DNA of 52,451 bases from Seison nebaliae (taxonomy: Eukaryota; Rotifera; Pararotatoria; Seisonacea; Seisonidae). Position 1 is the stretch's first letter; every line of letters starts with the position of its first letter. A program made the translations under genes and the position numbers. Location of the stretch: the NCBI GenBank assembly GCA_023231475.1, contig JALJEE010000150.1:1-52451 (forward strand), written 5' to 3'. This document shows positions 1 through 13,300 of the stretch, piece after piece. Under the pieces are notes generated by a model. That model searched no databases. It was given only the letters and a program-made list of their open reading frames with translations, and had not been told where the DNA came from.

Positions 1-781
1 ATATATAGGAAAGTAAAGTAAACATTTCCATTTAATAATATTCAAATAACATTATGGTAATCATAAGATTAACAACTTTATTCATCACAATTTTATGATG
101 TTCACGTGTAACATTGTTTCTAATCAACTGACTACAAACTCTCAAAAATAATCTTTTTTTTTCAACGACAAGTCTTAGGAAGACCAACAAAATTTAAATT
201 GAGTTTATCCTTAACAAGTCTTAGGATTTCAAAAATTAACTTCAAAATATGGAAATTCATCTGGAACCGGATATAGATATTGAAAAAACAATTTTATGAT
301 GTTCGCATGTGAATTTGTTCACATTATTCTATCAAAACTTATTTATGTTACATTTTGTTAGCTTCGATTTTTTCAATTCAATTAAACATATAGATTATTC
401 TGAAAATTCCCAAATCTACATTATTGAAACAGAAGATAATGATAAATAGAAATGATAAGTAGAAAAATCGAATTAATACAATATTAGTAATATTAGTATC
501 GAAATATTTTTGTAATATTCACTTTTATTATTAACAATAAATAATTATTATTGAAACGAATTTTTAATAATTGAACATGGAAAAGGAAATTTCAATAAAA
601 TACTTTCAGGAAATTGGAAAACGAATTAGTCAAAGGCAAACTTTGTCTTTATGGAAGTATTTGAATGCATTTCTCAATTTCCTCCTTTCGAATGAAACTC
701 TAATTAGATGAAATCGTGACAATGGAGAAAGGAAGAGTTAAAGGAGAGATTTTCTTAAAATTTTATTAATCAAAAATAACT
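1..781. other. Non-coding AT-rich leader region
   Basis: I see no gene here. The stretch is very AT-rich, has no convincing open frame and lies upstream of the first DEG/ENaC gene, so it probably holds its promoter or the 3' flank of something outside the window. The only structure is two short interleaved direct-repeat pairs, listed separately. Confidence 0.6.
87..304. repeat. Two interleaved short direct-repeat pairs
   Basis: A 17-bp word (acaattttatgatgttc) occurs at 87-103 and again at 288-304, with further loose similarity after it. A 13-bp word (acaagtcttagga) occurs at 168-180 and 214-226. The pairs look like remnants of a decayed local duplication. Their function is unknown. Confidence 0.5.
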
Positions 782-3239
782 ATGAGTATTAATAAGTTAA
801 TAGAAAATAGTACTTGTCATGGTTTATCGTCGATTGGCTTATGTAGAAGTGGAAGATCTAAATTTTTCTGGACCTTAACTTCCTTAGCTGGTTTTCTTCT
901 TCACCAATTTTTCATTCACTAAGTCTTTTTAGCGACGTTGCTAATGTTTTGGATGATACGGATTAATATAAAAGAATATCAAATGCACAAAACAGTGATG
1001 ACTCAGACACAAATTATTGAAAATTCCATCGATTTTCCAACGATAACCATATGTAGTGGAAATCAATTGAAATTGAAATTACTTGATAAATACAAAAAGG
1101 AAGATAAACAATTAAAGAATATGATAGAAAGTGTAATGAATCTCAAGAAGAATAACTTAGATATCAGGGGAAAATATATCGCCACACTCTATTATGATGT
1201 TTTGGGAAAAATTAATAATTTTCATGTCTATTCCAATGAATATTTACCTCCAACGCATTTGACGAAATCGGATTGGGAACGAATCCAAAGAATTTATGGC
1301 TTTTTTTCCTTCTCCACTTTAACAGTGTTCAATTGTGTCAATTGTTTTAAAATTATCAGTAGATGCTTCCTCCGATTTTCAAATATCATAAACTATTTGA
1401 ATTTGACAACCGATCACAAATATCAATCGGCCATCAGTTATGACGAAATAATGGAAGATGAAATAGCCATGAAATTAACTAGATCTTATTATAAGAAATT
1501 CTCGGGCAGTTTAGATCAATTGTTAAAGAATCCACATATTCATATAATGGTATTTTACGCAAATTTCCGTCGTATTTTCGGTTTAGGTTCATGTCGCATG
1601 AAGAAGAATTATACGATAAATTTATTCGAGTATCCCAAAAAGAATTTTTTGAAGAATTTAAAAAAGAATTACGGAACGAAACCGATTCCTCTTCAATATT
1701 TTTATGACATCCACATCTTTCTCTGTTCATTCATGAAAGTGTTTTCCGTTCCACCACATTCTTCTCCCATCGAAAAGCAAATTGTGAGAGATATGAAACA
1801 AATAGTTGATTATTTCCAGATGTTCTATATTGACATAGAAGCATATATCTGGAATGGATTTGGTAACGAGATTAGGAGATTAATTGGACAATATAATAAA
1901 TATTTTCCAAATTTTAAACTTGATGTTCAACTGGTCTCTATCGCTCTCAATTTTAGCTATGTCGATAACCGACGAAAGGCACATGGTTATTCAATTCGTC
2001 AGTTAACAAACGAAGTCTGGAGATTCTTCATTTTTGATCGTGATATCAAGTATAAAATGGATAATATTGGGGAAAGAAGTTAGTGAAGACTATTCGTTCG
2101 TATCATTCGTCTCTCCCTACAGATTATTCTCTAAGGAATATATTGGAAGAAGACGGATGGAATTTGAATGGAGATATTGTCTTTTGTAAATTCGCACAAA
2201 AATTATGTAAGTCAAATGTTGATAAATTTTTTTCCAAACAATTTGATTTTTTTTAAAGGTATTTCAAAAAGTTTATACTTCCAACGGATTATGTTATCAA
2301 ATTGATACGTCGAAAAAGTTAACGATTAACGGAGACAATCCGTTGAGACAGGAAGCACCAGGAACGGCCTTTGGTTTTGAATTGCGATTTGTTGATTCAC
2401 AAGCGTCAAGTGATTCGAGCGATATTTTCACCAACAATATTCTGATATCCGGAATCCGATTATATATCCATTCTCCTCTCCATATTCCGTCGAAGGAATT
2501 GAAAGGAATTGTATTGAAGAAGAATTATCGATATAATATTCGAATAGAAATGGAAGAAGTTTGGAATTTCTTTCTTATTGATTGCTTTATGATTTCTTTA
2601 TTTGAAAAAGGTAAAATTGATCGATCGAGAAGATTATTGTAATAGTAATTCGAATTATTCATATTCGAATTGTTATGACGATTGTATTCAAAGTAAATTG
2701 GAAGATATGTGTGGATGTAGATTATATACCAATCCTTCCAAATGTTCAACACTCAATCATATTTATTGTTTATTCGCATCAGATCATCCATTTTTCAGGA
2801 AGGAAAATAAAGAACGATTATGTCCGTTTTGTCTCCGCAAATGTCATTCCACTAATTATTTGATTAAAGATATTAGTTCATCTAAACTCTCTTTATATGA
2901 CGACGCATTTAATTCTTATACGAATGGAAGTGGACGTCGAGCAATCTTAAGGTTCATTCACATTATTCAATAGTTATCAAACTGTTTGTTTTTAGTAAAC
3001 ATCAATATCAAGTTTCCGTTTATTTCGGTGATATCGGACATCGACTATTAAAAGAACAGATATTAATCTCGAAAAATAGTTTATTCCCATTGATCGGAGG
3101 AACAATGTGCTTTTGTATCGGCATTAGTTTAATTAGTTTAATGGAATTATTTTATATTATTTCACTTTATTTTAACAATCTCTTTTACTTAACCAACAAA
3201 CCAATTTCAAAAACTATTCATAATAAATTTAATATATGA
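782..3239 (+). CDS. DEG/ENaC family amiloride-type sodium channel subunit
   Basis: Six exons join in phase: 782-890, 933-2078, 2123-2206, 2272-2558, 2611-2951, 2996-3239 (736 residues, TGA stop). The short cytoplasmic N-terminus holds a CHGLSSIG segment, like the HG gating motif of the family. TM1 spans the first splice junction (FFWTL...LMFWMI), followed by the post-TM1 signature FPTITIC. A very long exon of about 380 codons enlarges the extracellular part. Then come the palm and Cys-rich segments (TSNGLCYQI, DYCNSN...CYDDC, MCGCRLY, LCPFCLRKC). TM2 carries the selectivity-filter region (LIGGTMCFCIGISLISLMEL, with G-x-S as GIS). The channel would be a trimeric plasma-membrane cation channel; the stimulus cannot be told from sequence. 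A paralogue of similar layout lies on the opposite strand at 46.3-49.9 kb. The ATG at 782 was chosen because it gives the N-terminal HG segment and an in-phase TM1. Confidence 0.88.
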
Positions 3240-3521
3240 ATTCTTCAAAATTTTTATGGTATTTTGAAATGTTATTAAAAAACATAATGATAGAAATATT
3301 CAACAATTTCACTATTTCAATCTCATTCTACAAAACAATTAATTGGAAGACATTTCATTATATTATAAATCAACAACAACAACAACATTTATTTCGATTT
3401 ATAAATTATAAATTTTCTAATAATTGACAGTTATTAACTGACAAAGTTTGAAACAAGAAAATTTATCAATTAAATTGTTGAAAAATAAAATTTATTTGGA
3501 GATTAAATTAAATTGTTAGAG

Positions 3522-6245
3522 ATGAGCGAGTCCATTCTTAAGAAGATCAATAGTGCTGATCTGATAAGAGATTTTGAAATTACGGTCAATACATTAAATG
3601 GTCGAATTAAAGATGTGATGTTACTGATTTTGAAATAAGTCATTTAAAACGATGAATTTACCATATTGTAGTGTGGGCGAGAATAGATTGGAGAACGATC
3701 GCCAAGAACGTAATGAAAAAGTTAATTTACCGGGCGAGATTCGTGAGCATATTAAGAAGAGAGTTCGTCACCTAATTATTAATTTAGATCTATAAATTTT
3801 ATGATTAGCAATATGATTTCGCTTTCCCCACTAAAGAAGTGAAGAAGAAGATGGAAGAACTTAATCCAGGATTCATCGAAGAACGTCTCGTCATGAACGA
3901 ACAATTGACCATAAATAACATGCAACAATTCAAACAAATGTATTTCCAACAATGTGACGACATTGAAATATTAAGAAAAGTGATAAATTTATCAAATAAA
4001 AAAAATCATCTTTTCATCATCTAAAGGAATTGAAATGTCGGAACAGACAATTCTTAGAATTCATCATTAGAGCAAATAAGAATGTTCGTCGACTAAATCA
4101 TTTGTTACTACCTCCGACAGTTGATCAAATTCGGAAATATATCGAACGTATTCAAGATACTGTAAATGTTTATTAGAATTAAATTCGAAATTATATTTTT
4201 CAAATATTTCCAGGACGAATTGATCGAGAGTTATATGATTCAAGCGAAAAAGAATTTAGGCATGGAAATGAATGGTCTGAATACGATAGCTAATAATATT
4301 GTTTAACATTTTTATTTAGAGAATTTTCAAATAATTTCAAAAGAATTCTGTTTATGATACTCTAACCGATACTCTTGTCACTCAACACAATGTTCGAAGT
4401 AGATATCAGGATGATGAAGAGAACCAGAGAGAATATTCAAAAATTCTCAACGACACAATATTTGTTTATTTCAAAATTTTCTAATTATTATTAAAGTTGA
4501 TTGAAGGACGCGATGTATTATTTAAGAATGGCTGAAAATAGTCTCCGATTAAACAATGAGATAACTCGTAATAATCTACAAGTTCTCTTTAGCAAATAAT
4601 GAAATTGAAAAGTGATGATAATTCTCTTTAGATTTTGAATCAGAGAAGACGTTACAAAAATCTCTACATCGGCTATCAACGATCGAACAAGGGGAAGATA
4701 TTTAGGAAGTTCGAAGCTCTCAAAGCCAAATCGAAGGAACTCGACGAATATTATCGAGAAGTCATTGCGAAGAATATGAAAACGAAACAAATATTTGCTC
4801 ATCGTGTTGGAATTTTATTGAAGAATTTTCAGTTACTTCTAATTTAAAAAGTTAATATAAAATTTATTCATAAATTTAATTAGAATTCGGAAAACTGGAA
4901 AGGAGAAACATTTCTATGAAGTATGGAGAATGAAAGAAGATGTTTGTACTGAGAAAGCAAATCGATGTATCGATCTTATGATGGATATCCAGAAAAATTT
5001 AGAAGGATTCAAAGGACAAAATTTCCATTCATAGTTCACTTTTTTCTTTCAAATTTCTTTAATTCCATTCCAGTTATCCGGAACGAGCGAAAGAATTATA
5101 TAAACGTCATTTTTTCCCTAATAATAACAAAGAATTGAACACGAAAAATTTCTTGGAAGAAATTAAAATGTACGAAAATGGCGAATTGAGCGAAGGACGA
5201 CCATTCAAAATGTTGGAGCAATTTGTTAACGAGACGAAGATTAAAGAATATAAGAAATTATTATTACCAATGCCAATCGTCAAATTAGAAATTGAGAGTT
5301 TTATCGCTCTACTTAAACATCGAATTGATGCAGCGCTCGAATCCGATACTTGTAAAGTGAACGCTAAATTTCTTCGTCAACTTTTACACAATACAGTTGA
5401 AATTTAATTTGAATTCTCTTCATTTTTCTTTTAATCTTTCAGACTATTTTATTGCCAGAAAGAATTAGAAGAATTGTCGATTATGCCAAATGGGGCGAAC
5501 AATCGATAATTTTAGTCTCTCAGATTTTAGACCGTTAGAATTTGATGATTAGAAAGAATTTTCATGAAACAATTCTTCCAGGATTGAAAATTGATTCATT
5601 AGAAGAATTAGGCGTACTTGTTCAACATCTTTTAAAAAATGGTAATATTTTTCGTTTATATATTTTTCATTAGAATCTCTTCAAATAAGATGAATTGATT
5701 GGACGTAAAGAATTACTTGATCGTTTTAATGAATATATTGTTAATCGACAAATTCGGTTTAATCCCAAAATCAAGTTAAAATTATGATTATTTCTCAAAT
5801 GATGAATTTTTAAATTTCCATAATTTCCAGTTACGTAAAAGATATAAAGAGTATTGAGATGCTCGAACATCGGAATAGGGAACAAGACAATTTCTATTTT
5901 AATGCGTACGCACCTCCCGATGAACATTCGAAGGCAGTTCTCTATCTCAAATTATTCAAAAAGAAATGGATGATTTACAAGTTCTTCTTTCGTTTTAATT
6001 CAATCAAATCTAAAAATCGCAAAAGTGGTTTGATGAGACGTAGATCCGAAATCATTAAGGAATGTGTCGAATTGAAAAAAGGCAATGAAGAATTGCGATT
6101 GATGTTACAGAAGCATACTAATTCAGGTCGGGAACCATCAAAAACGGTAATACATAAAAGGAGCGATTGTGACACAATAACTGTCGCATTATCATCTCCC
6201 AGATCGCGCACACTAAATCTTACCAAAATACTTAATGTCGAATAA
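3522..6245 (+). CDS. DRC1: Dynein regulatory complex subunit 1 (DRC1/CCDC164)
   Basis: Fifteen exons chain in phase: 3522-3619, 3672-3762, 3809-3979, 4027-4161, 4214-4300, 4344-4463, 4507-4581, 4632-4831, 4884-5033, 5074-5395, 5443-5533, 5582-5641, 5690-5774, 5831-5980, 6026-6245 (684 residues; human DRC1 has 740). Most of the protein is charged coiled coil. Diagnostic stretches are the HFYEVWRMKED segment near residue 330 (human KFWEIWLMNEE), an LKIDSLEELGVLVQHLL segment (human LGIESEDDLYKLVNFFL), and the C-terminal ELKKGNEELRLMLQKHTNS (human SLEQQNTELQALLQQYLNS). DRC1 anchors the nexin-dynein regulatory complex between axonemal doublets and is needed for coordinated ciliary beating. Removing the last intron (45 nt, open in frame) restores the alignment to the human C-terminus. 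The N-terminus is shorter than in human, and an upstream first exon cannot be excluded. Confidence 0.85.
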
Positions 6246-6253
6246 TTTGTTGA

Positions 6254-6259
6254 AATAAA
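6254..6259 (+). terminator. AATAAA poly(A) signal of DRC1
   Basis: A canonical AATAAA lies 9 bp after the DRC1 stop codon. Cleavage downstream of it would place the DRC1 3' end inside the last exon of the convergent mL43 gene. A mirror AATAAA on the minus strand overlaps the mL43 stop codon (6264-6269). Confidence 0.5.
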
Positions 6260-6264
6260 AAACT

Positions 6265-6897
6265 TTATTTTATTTTTCTTGATAATTCCAAAATTTGTTC
6301 TGTGGCAGTTTTCGGTAAATTTTTTGGAATATGATAACTTCTGTCGGGGAAGAAACGGTTGAGAGTTGATTGTTTGGGATGTCGATTAGTAAACGGTGTC
6401 CATATTCCTTGCGTCGATGGATGAGAAGTCATATGCTTCCGTCTTAATCGATGAATTGGTTGACCCGAACGTGTTAGACAAAACTCCACCATTTGTCCTA
6501 CTTCGTCACGAGAATGTTTACAAACATCTAACGTATAAGTTTCTCCATTTACTTAAGAAAAAAATTTTTGGAAAAAAATTTGAAAATAATTTTTTTAAAA
6601 AAAAAATTTGAACAATATTCCGCTATTAATTTTGGAGAACAATGTCTAGTTGGTAATAAATAGAAAACGGATTGTTTATTTAATTCACCAAGTTTCTGAA
6701 GATTCTCTTCTAAATATTCTCTGGAGAATAGAAATAGAGAATTAAAATTGAATTAAAACGAACCGAACTCCACGACCGACTGGATTCTCTTTGCAGAATT
6801 TGAATGTCAATCGATGCATTTGGGTGAGATAAACATTTGCAGAACCATTTTGCAGATGGGCTCTCAAATACAAACTTGGTATTACTCTGGAAGTCAT
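6265..6897 (-). CDS. MRPL43: Mitochondrial ribosomal protein mL43
   Basis: Three exons join in phase on the minus strand: 6897-6764, 6720-6614, 6551-6265 (175 residues). The N-terminus MTSRVIPSLYLRAHLQNG matches the human MRPL43 start MTARGTPSRFLASVLHNG. Further matches are GRGVREYLEEN, LIAEYLNG and, in the last exon, HPSTQGIWTPFTN (human NPSIQGQWHPFTN). The protein belongs to the thioredoxin-like L51/S25/CI-B8 fold group and sits in the large subunit of the mitochondrial ribosome. A separate presequence is not obvious, as in other mL43 proteins. The gene is tail to tail with DRC1 with only 19 bp between stop codons, so the 3' UTRs must overlap. Confidence 0.93.
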
Positions 6898-7371
6898 TTT
6901 TTAAAGTGGAAAACTAAAAATTTAAAGTTTAAAAAAAATATTTTTTCCTTTTCAAATTTAAAATGATCAAAAGAAAATAAATAAATGATTGAAGCTATTA
7001 ATTCCGTAACAATCAAGTTCACTATTTTATTCCACGAATTGATACTTATCATTCAGTTTAGGGAACTATCATGAAATAAAATGAGAACTTAATTTTTATG
7101 AATTATATTGTTGAAGAAGTAGAGGAAAAAATTTAGTTGAGAAAATGAAAAAATATTGTTCTCGACTCCATTATTAAGATTGCTGAGTTTCTTTAAATTT
7201 ATATATGATTCATTAATGTCAAGATATTGAGATAAGAAGTATGTTGATTCAGGAAGCAGCACTTTGTTTAGCTCCGTTCACGAATTAGGAAAATCGACTT
7301 TCCGATATACTTCAGGAGATTTATAATGAAATTTATTAGAATTTATCGATTTTCTTCTCTCAATATAAATA
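6898..7371. other. Intergenic region between mL43 and the polycystin gene
   Basis: This 474-bp AT-rich gap separates divergently transcribed genes (mL43 leftward, polycystin-like rightward). It presumably carries both promoters. I see no open frame, RNA gene or repeat worth naming. Confidence 0.5.
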
Positions 7372-10300
7372 ATGTTAAGGAAGTTACGGATTCCTTGTCG
7401 GAATATGTTAAGAAAATTCTTAATAATATTTTTCCATTATATTATTTTGGGAAGAATTGATGGTCTGAATGTTGATGAAGGTTTTATTTCGGTTTTTGAA
7501 TGTTTTATCTAGAAATTCTTAAAGATTTTATCCAATGTCACGAATCAGCTTATGACGACCTGACCTTCCCAGTTTTGGCAATTGGATACACTAAAGATGC
7601 GATTACTCCTTATGAATGTAAACAAGCGTGTCTTAATACGTTGAAAGCGAATAAGGGTTATGCGTTTCTCTTTCGAGAAACCTGTCGATGTAAAGAAACT
7701 TTTTCATTCTCAACTCTGTCTGATCATACTCAATGTAATTATTATCCCTGTAATGGAGATAGTTCGATGAGTTGTGGAGGAGAAGTTGTATCTGAAGATG
7801 GTTTCATATCGAAAGGTCTGGTCTACCTGGCGGAAAGATGTACAATAGAGTCGATGAACGTAACGATGATAGGAGATGGTTTTTCTGATGAATTAAAATT
7901 TGGTGAATACATTGTCTTACCGGGTACGTATGAAATTGAGATAAATGCCAATACTTTCCCTCGGAATAAAAGTAGTGTAAAATCGATCGATATTTACATG
8001 GACATTTTTAGCGACAAATTTGGACATTCTCATTTCTTTTCTGGGATGTTTTACAATAATACTGAGCGGATACCATTCCATTTGCCTGGTTCTTATATCT
8101 TGAAAATTGTCTCTGAATGTGGTTCATCAAATCAAGAATTGTTTATAACCATAAAAGTCGAGTATAACATATCAGAAAACGGTTTGATTAAAACCTTCGA
8201 ATGTGATGAATATGAAATAATGAACGACAATATTCTCAACTGTCATGGAATTATCGATATTAACTATGCCTCGGCATTGACATCAGGTAGGAAACATGCA
8301 ATTTATGTGGATGTAGGAGATGATAATCAAAATGATATTGAAATTCTTTTGAAAAGTTTATTTTTAATAAACTGAAATTTTTCATTCTATTTTTCAGAAT
8401 TTCATCATTTTTTCTTTGGAATCCCTTTCATTTTTGGAGGAGAGGATCATGGTGAAACTGAAGAGTTGATACTTCAAAATATTTGGTTTGAACAAACCTG
8501 TTCTGTGAAAGGTTTTTTCATCGATATTCGGATGACAGACGAGTTTACTCTTTCGGTTTAAATTCGCTTTTGTTCAATAATTCTTCTAATCATTTTTCTT
8601 AAAAGATCTTGAAACCACAATGTGATCCAGGAAAAGTTAATTGTAATGGACTCTGTCAATTAGTTTGTGATAATTTCAATGAGCATAATTTGACAATAAT
8701 CGGAAATGTGGATTCTTTTCAAATTAATCGAACTATCCAAGGACTTACCCAAAATATTGGATTGCAATTTTTAGATCTCAGTCATCTGAACATCAAAGTA
8801 TTTCCTGGTTTCCGAATATCTATTAATCAACCACAGGTGATATCGCGTATTCCTAATCATTACACCAATGAGTATTTAATGGATGTTCTGTTCGATGGTG
8901 GTACACCCAACACCGAAAGTACCATCGCTTTGATGGTTAGTGCTGTTTGTGATGCAAATTACGAATATGAATTTGCGGTATCATATGAAATGGCTGATAT
9001 TTATTTGATGAATATAACATTCATGGAAGATGGAATACTCTCTCCATTCTGGCTAAATCGTTCGATTACCGTCGAGACTGATATTCCAAATTTCGAAATT
9101 GTCATTTCTCCTGTGACGTCAGAGGAAGATCATCATATCGAAGATCGAGAGATTTACATCAAACGATGGAATCCTACATTTTTCCGTATACGATTGTTCG
9201 ATGATGTTTCTGGTTAAATTATTTTTTTTTCTAATTTTAAATTGAAAATTTTCAAAATTTTTGTTTAGTCGACACATTTTTATTTAATGTGTCATTTGGT
9301 GAGGAGTTACTTTATACGAATCAAAATATTAACGATTCTTTTATTCTCCAAATAAATGAGACGATGATTGACGAATTGGAAGTTGTCGTATTTTTCGGTT
9401 TAATTTATAAACGGAACGGTTAATAATTTCTTTAATTTTTATTTTCAATAATTTCCATTAAAATAGTTTCCATCGTTGTGGTGGTGGAAGAAGTGAGTTC
9501 AATAATCATTGAGACACCAGAAAATTCATTTGCTCCTCTCAACATTCCCACCGTTTTCAATATCAATGTGACGGGATCGAATTATTCATGTTCATTCGAT
9601 TTCCATTATGATGGTAATTCACCGAATTGGATGGCGACAATCGATTCCACAAATATGTTCGATATCGTTTCAAATACTTTTACTGCTCTAGGAAATTGTA
9701 CGATTTTAGTGGAATGTAAAAATGTATTTTCATCACGAAATCAATCGAAAGAGATTGTGATCGAAGAGGAAATAAGAAATATTCGTTTCGATACATTCAA
9801 TGCTGATCTCAATCATCCATATTTCATTAAAGCTTCTTACGATTATGGAAGTAATGTGGTTGGTGAATTGAGGAAGATCGAAAATGATAATACTGAAACT
9901 CTTATCGATATTAATGTTGATGGGATAACCAAATCAATAATATCAATAGAACAACCGGCTGTTGCCATTTCACAAAATTTCAAATTGAAATTAAAACTTT
10001 CCAATTATTTGGGAGAGGAAACTAAAGAAATTATATTCGTTATTGATATTTCGTTGAATAGAATGGAAACGTCCTTAAACATTTCCGACTCATTCTTACC
10101 ATTAGGAGAATGTATACAATTGGAAGTTTCCGCTTCTTCCACTCCCACCATCCCAACCAATACTTCGCTCATAATTAATTATGGAAACGGTGATGTTAAC
10201 ACTCAGCAATTGATCGAAGGTTCTACATCTAAATATAACCAAGTTTATTGTTGGAAGAAATCCGGAAGATATCTTTTAACAGTCGATATCCACAACATGC

Positions 10301-13300
10301 GTTCCGGCCACATATTATTTGAAAGAATTGATGTGGTTGGAGTGTTGAGTGATAATTTGCAATTGACTTATGAACCAAATCCTGTTCCATTGACAAAATT
10401 TGGAGGACGAGCCTCGTTCAAATTGATCGTCAGTAATTCGAGTAGTAATGATAATGGACAACCGGCAGAAGCTAATTGTGATTGGGGCGACGGTTCATTT
10501 ACACCGTCGAAATATCATCCCAATTCAAAATGGCCGAGTATATATCCATATGTTGGAAGGTTGAATCATAATTTCATCCAAGAGAAAACATATTTGGTGA
10601 GATGTGATATAAAGAATCAATTTCATTCCTATCAGTATTGGACAGAAGTGAATGTTGAATTGAGAATTGGAGCTGCGAAAATCACTACGTACACTGAAGG
10701 AATGGGTGTTTCAAAACTAATTACTTATTATCTGGAAACGGATATGGTTGCAAAGAACGAAGAATTTGAAATCGAATGGCTCGTCGATGGACAATCGAAA
10801 CAACTCACAAATTTTCCTTGTTATTCTCTTCTATTAATTATTCTCTTTTTATTTCAACTTTCAGTTATTTCTACGAATCGAATGGATTCCTTTGCAACTA
10901 CATTCGATCGAGCTGATGCTTATTTGCTAACAGTTCGAATAACTAATAGTGTTCGCAATTATACTTATTCGTTTAACAAAACCGTGGTAATCGGCAGAAT
11001 ATTAAGAAACACGTTATATCAATTAGGATGTCACGATTCTCAATCGAAACTTTATACACAAGGTTTAATTTTCATCATTCGTTGCAGTCTTTAATTGAAT
11101 TTGATAATAATTTAAAAAGGAATTCCATTCGAACCATCTTTATATTTGAAATTTTTCGGAAGTCGAGCTGCTCCTGAAGAACAATTGGCAAATAATACTT
11201 ATCCTCTACATATCCATTTATTCGTGAGGGAAACATCAGAACGATTGAGTTCTGGAGAGAATTCAGTCACAGATATTCAGTTACCAATTGCCAATGATCA
11301 TTTGAATGATCAAATTTGGAATTTTTCTGATTTAAGTTCCATTAAACAATTATCGTTATTGGAACCGGGGAGATATACGATCGTAGCCAAACTGGTTAGT
11401 GGTGGACAGAGGATCAAGAAGGTTCTGTTACTTTATCATGATCTGGAAGTGAAATTTGAACAAGATCCATTCGACATTTTATTTCGACCGAATTTCCCCT
11501 TTGGAAATAAAAAATATTTTAAAGGAATGGATATCGCTGGAGATGTGTTTCCAATTAATGTTCTTCTCAAATTCATTCCCAATCTCCAACAAGGTATTCC
11601 TAACGAATATTTAATCGAAATTAATTGTTTGACTCAGCCAATTCCATTTATTCGCAAGAAGTTTACCATCTCTCAACAAATTATTATCAAGTTATATTTT
11701 ATTGGTACTTATGAAATAAATTTGGTCGCTAAATATGGGGCGTCAAGCGAAACGTTTAGTAGGAAGAAAACGATTAAATTAATCGATAATTCAGTTGGTG
11801 GTAAAGTGGTAGTGAATGACCAATCGGAAATTTATTGGAAGGACATTGGCGAAGAGGATGAGATAATGATAAAGATCGAAACTAATTCATTATTCTCGCA
11901 ATTTCCCCAATGTATTTTCACCATAACTGATGACGGAACTGAAAAGAATTTGATCCATATGATGGAGAGTGAAAAAGATTTCTGCATTTCACTTACTCAT
12001 CCACTCTCCAGATCATATGTCGTGCAACATAAACGGAACGTTGAAATTATCGATGAGGATCTTTTAGTTTTCACTTTCCATTATTCATCCAATCGATTAG
12101 ACAGAACTAAATCATATAAAATCTATACGGAAAGTTGTACGGAATATATCGAATTGTCATATCGGATGAATATTATCATTCCCATTTTCCGTATTGGCAC
12201 CGCCGTCTTATTGGAAGATGTGAGTAACCCAAATGATAAAATTGAATGTCCTCCAATTCATTTCGTCGTGGATGGAGAAGTGAAAGGAATCAATCTGGAG
12301 AACATGAAACCGTTAATTCCGGTGAAGACCAATATCGTCTCTGTTCATATTGTGAAACCGTCGTGCAATAATTTGATACGGTTAGCGAAAGAATGGAAAA
12401 TATATGAAATTGATGATTATGGCGAACGATCGACAATGATCGATATGGAATATACTTTTGAAGAAAAATCGATGTATAATAGTGAAGTACTTTTCCTTCC
12501 AGCTAATGTAATACTTCCTCGTTTCTACGAATTCGTATTTGAAGTTAAATATGTTGATGATTTAGAGACAACTCCTTCTTCTATCTCCATTTTCGTTAAC
12601 GTCACTAAAGCGAGAGTGGAAGCGAAATTATTCAATTCGATCGCTTCCGAAATATTGATAAGTCAAAAAAATAATTTGAACATAAATCTTTTAAATAATA
12701 CTTATGACTATCAAACAGAATCACTTATCGATGAGAAGGAAGTAGAACAACTTTTATATTTTTGTCGAACCATCGGTGATGAATGGCCAATCGATATCAA
12801 AACGGATTGGTACGATATACGGAACATTCGTTTACCATTCGATAAGAATAGAGGCGGTTGTTATGGAAGTGGTTCTGGGAGAATAGGTGACGGAAATTCG
12901 ATTGAATTATATACGAATCTCATGAAATTAAATGAAATTTATGAGTTAATGGGAATCATTCAAATGAAAGATGGTCGAACATCCACCACAAACATCAAAT
13001 TGAAATTAACAGAACAAACAATTTATTCTATTAAAATTGCATGTGCCGTTCCATCATTATGTCGAACAGTATCGGATGGAATATGGATAAATGGTGGAAC
13101 TAAAATTGTTCTTATATCTGAATGTTTGAATTGTCTCAATAATGTTTTTGGTGATGAATTCCGAAATTATTGGCGAATTCGTTATTATTTTGATGAGGAC
13201 GTAAGAAAGGAATTATCGAACCAGAATCTAGTGGAATTTCCCAATCTCTCAAATAAGACGTTGTGTGAAAAAGTGAGAACTGTTGATGATTCTTATTGGA

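Noticed and set aside
2084-2200. Apparent frameshift in the first DEG/ENaC gene after 2083
   Set aside because: A 44-nt intron at 2079-2122 with a clear pyrimidine-AG acceptor restores the frame exactly.
2611-2629. A 19-nt intron in the first DEG/ENaC gene
   Set aside because: It keeps phase, but an alternative 52-nt intron at 2559-2610 (donor gtttgg) also keeps phase, has an ordinary length and gives a good family alignment.
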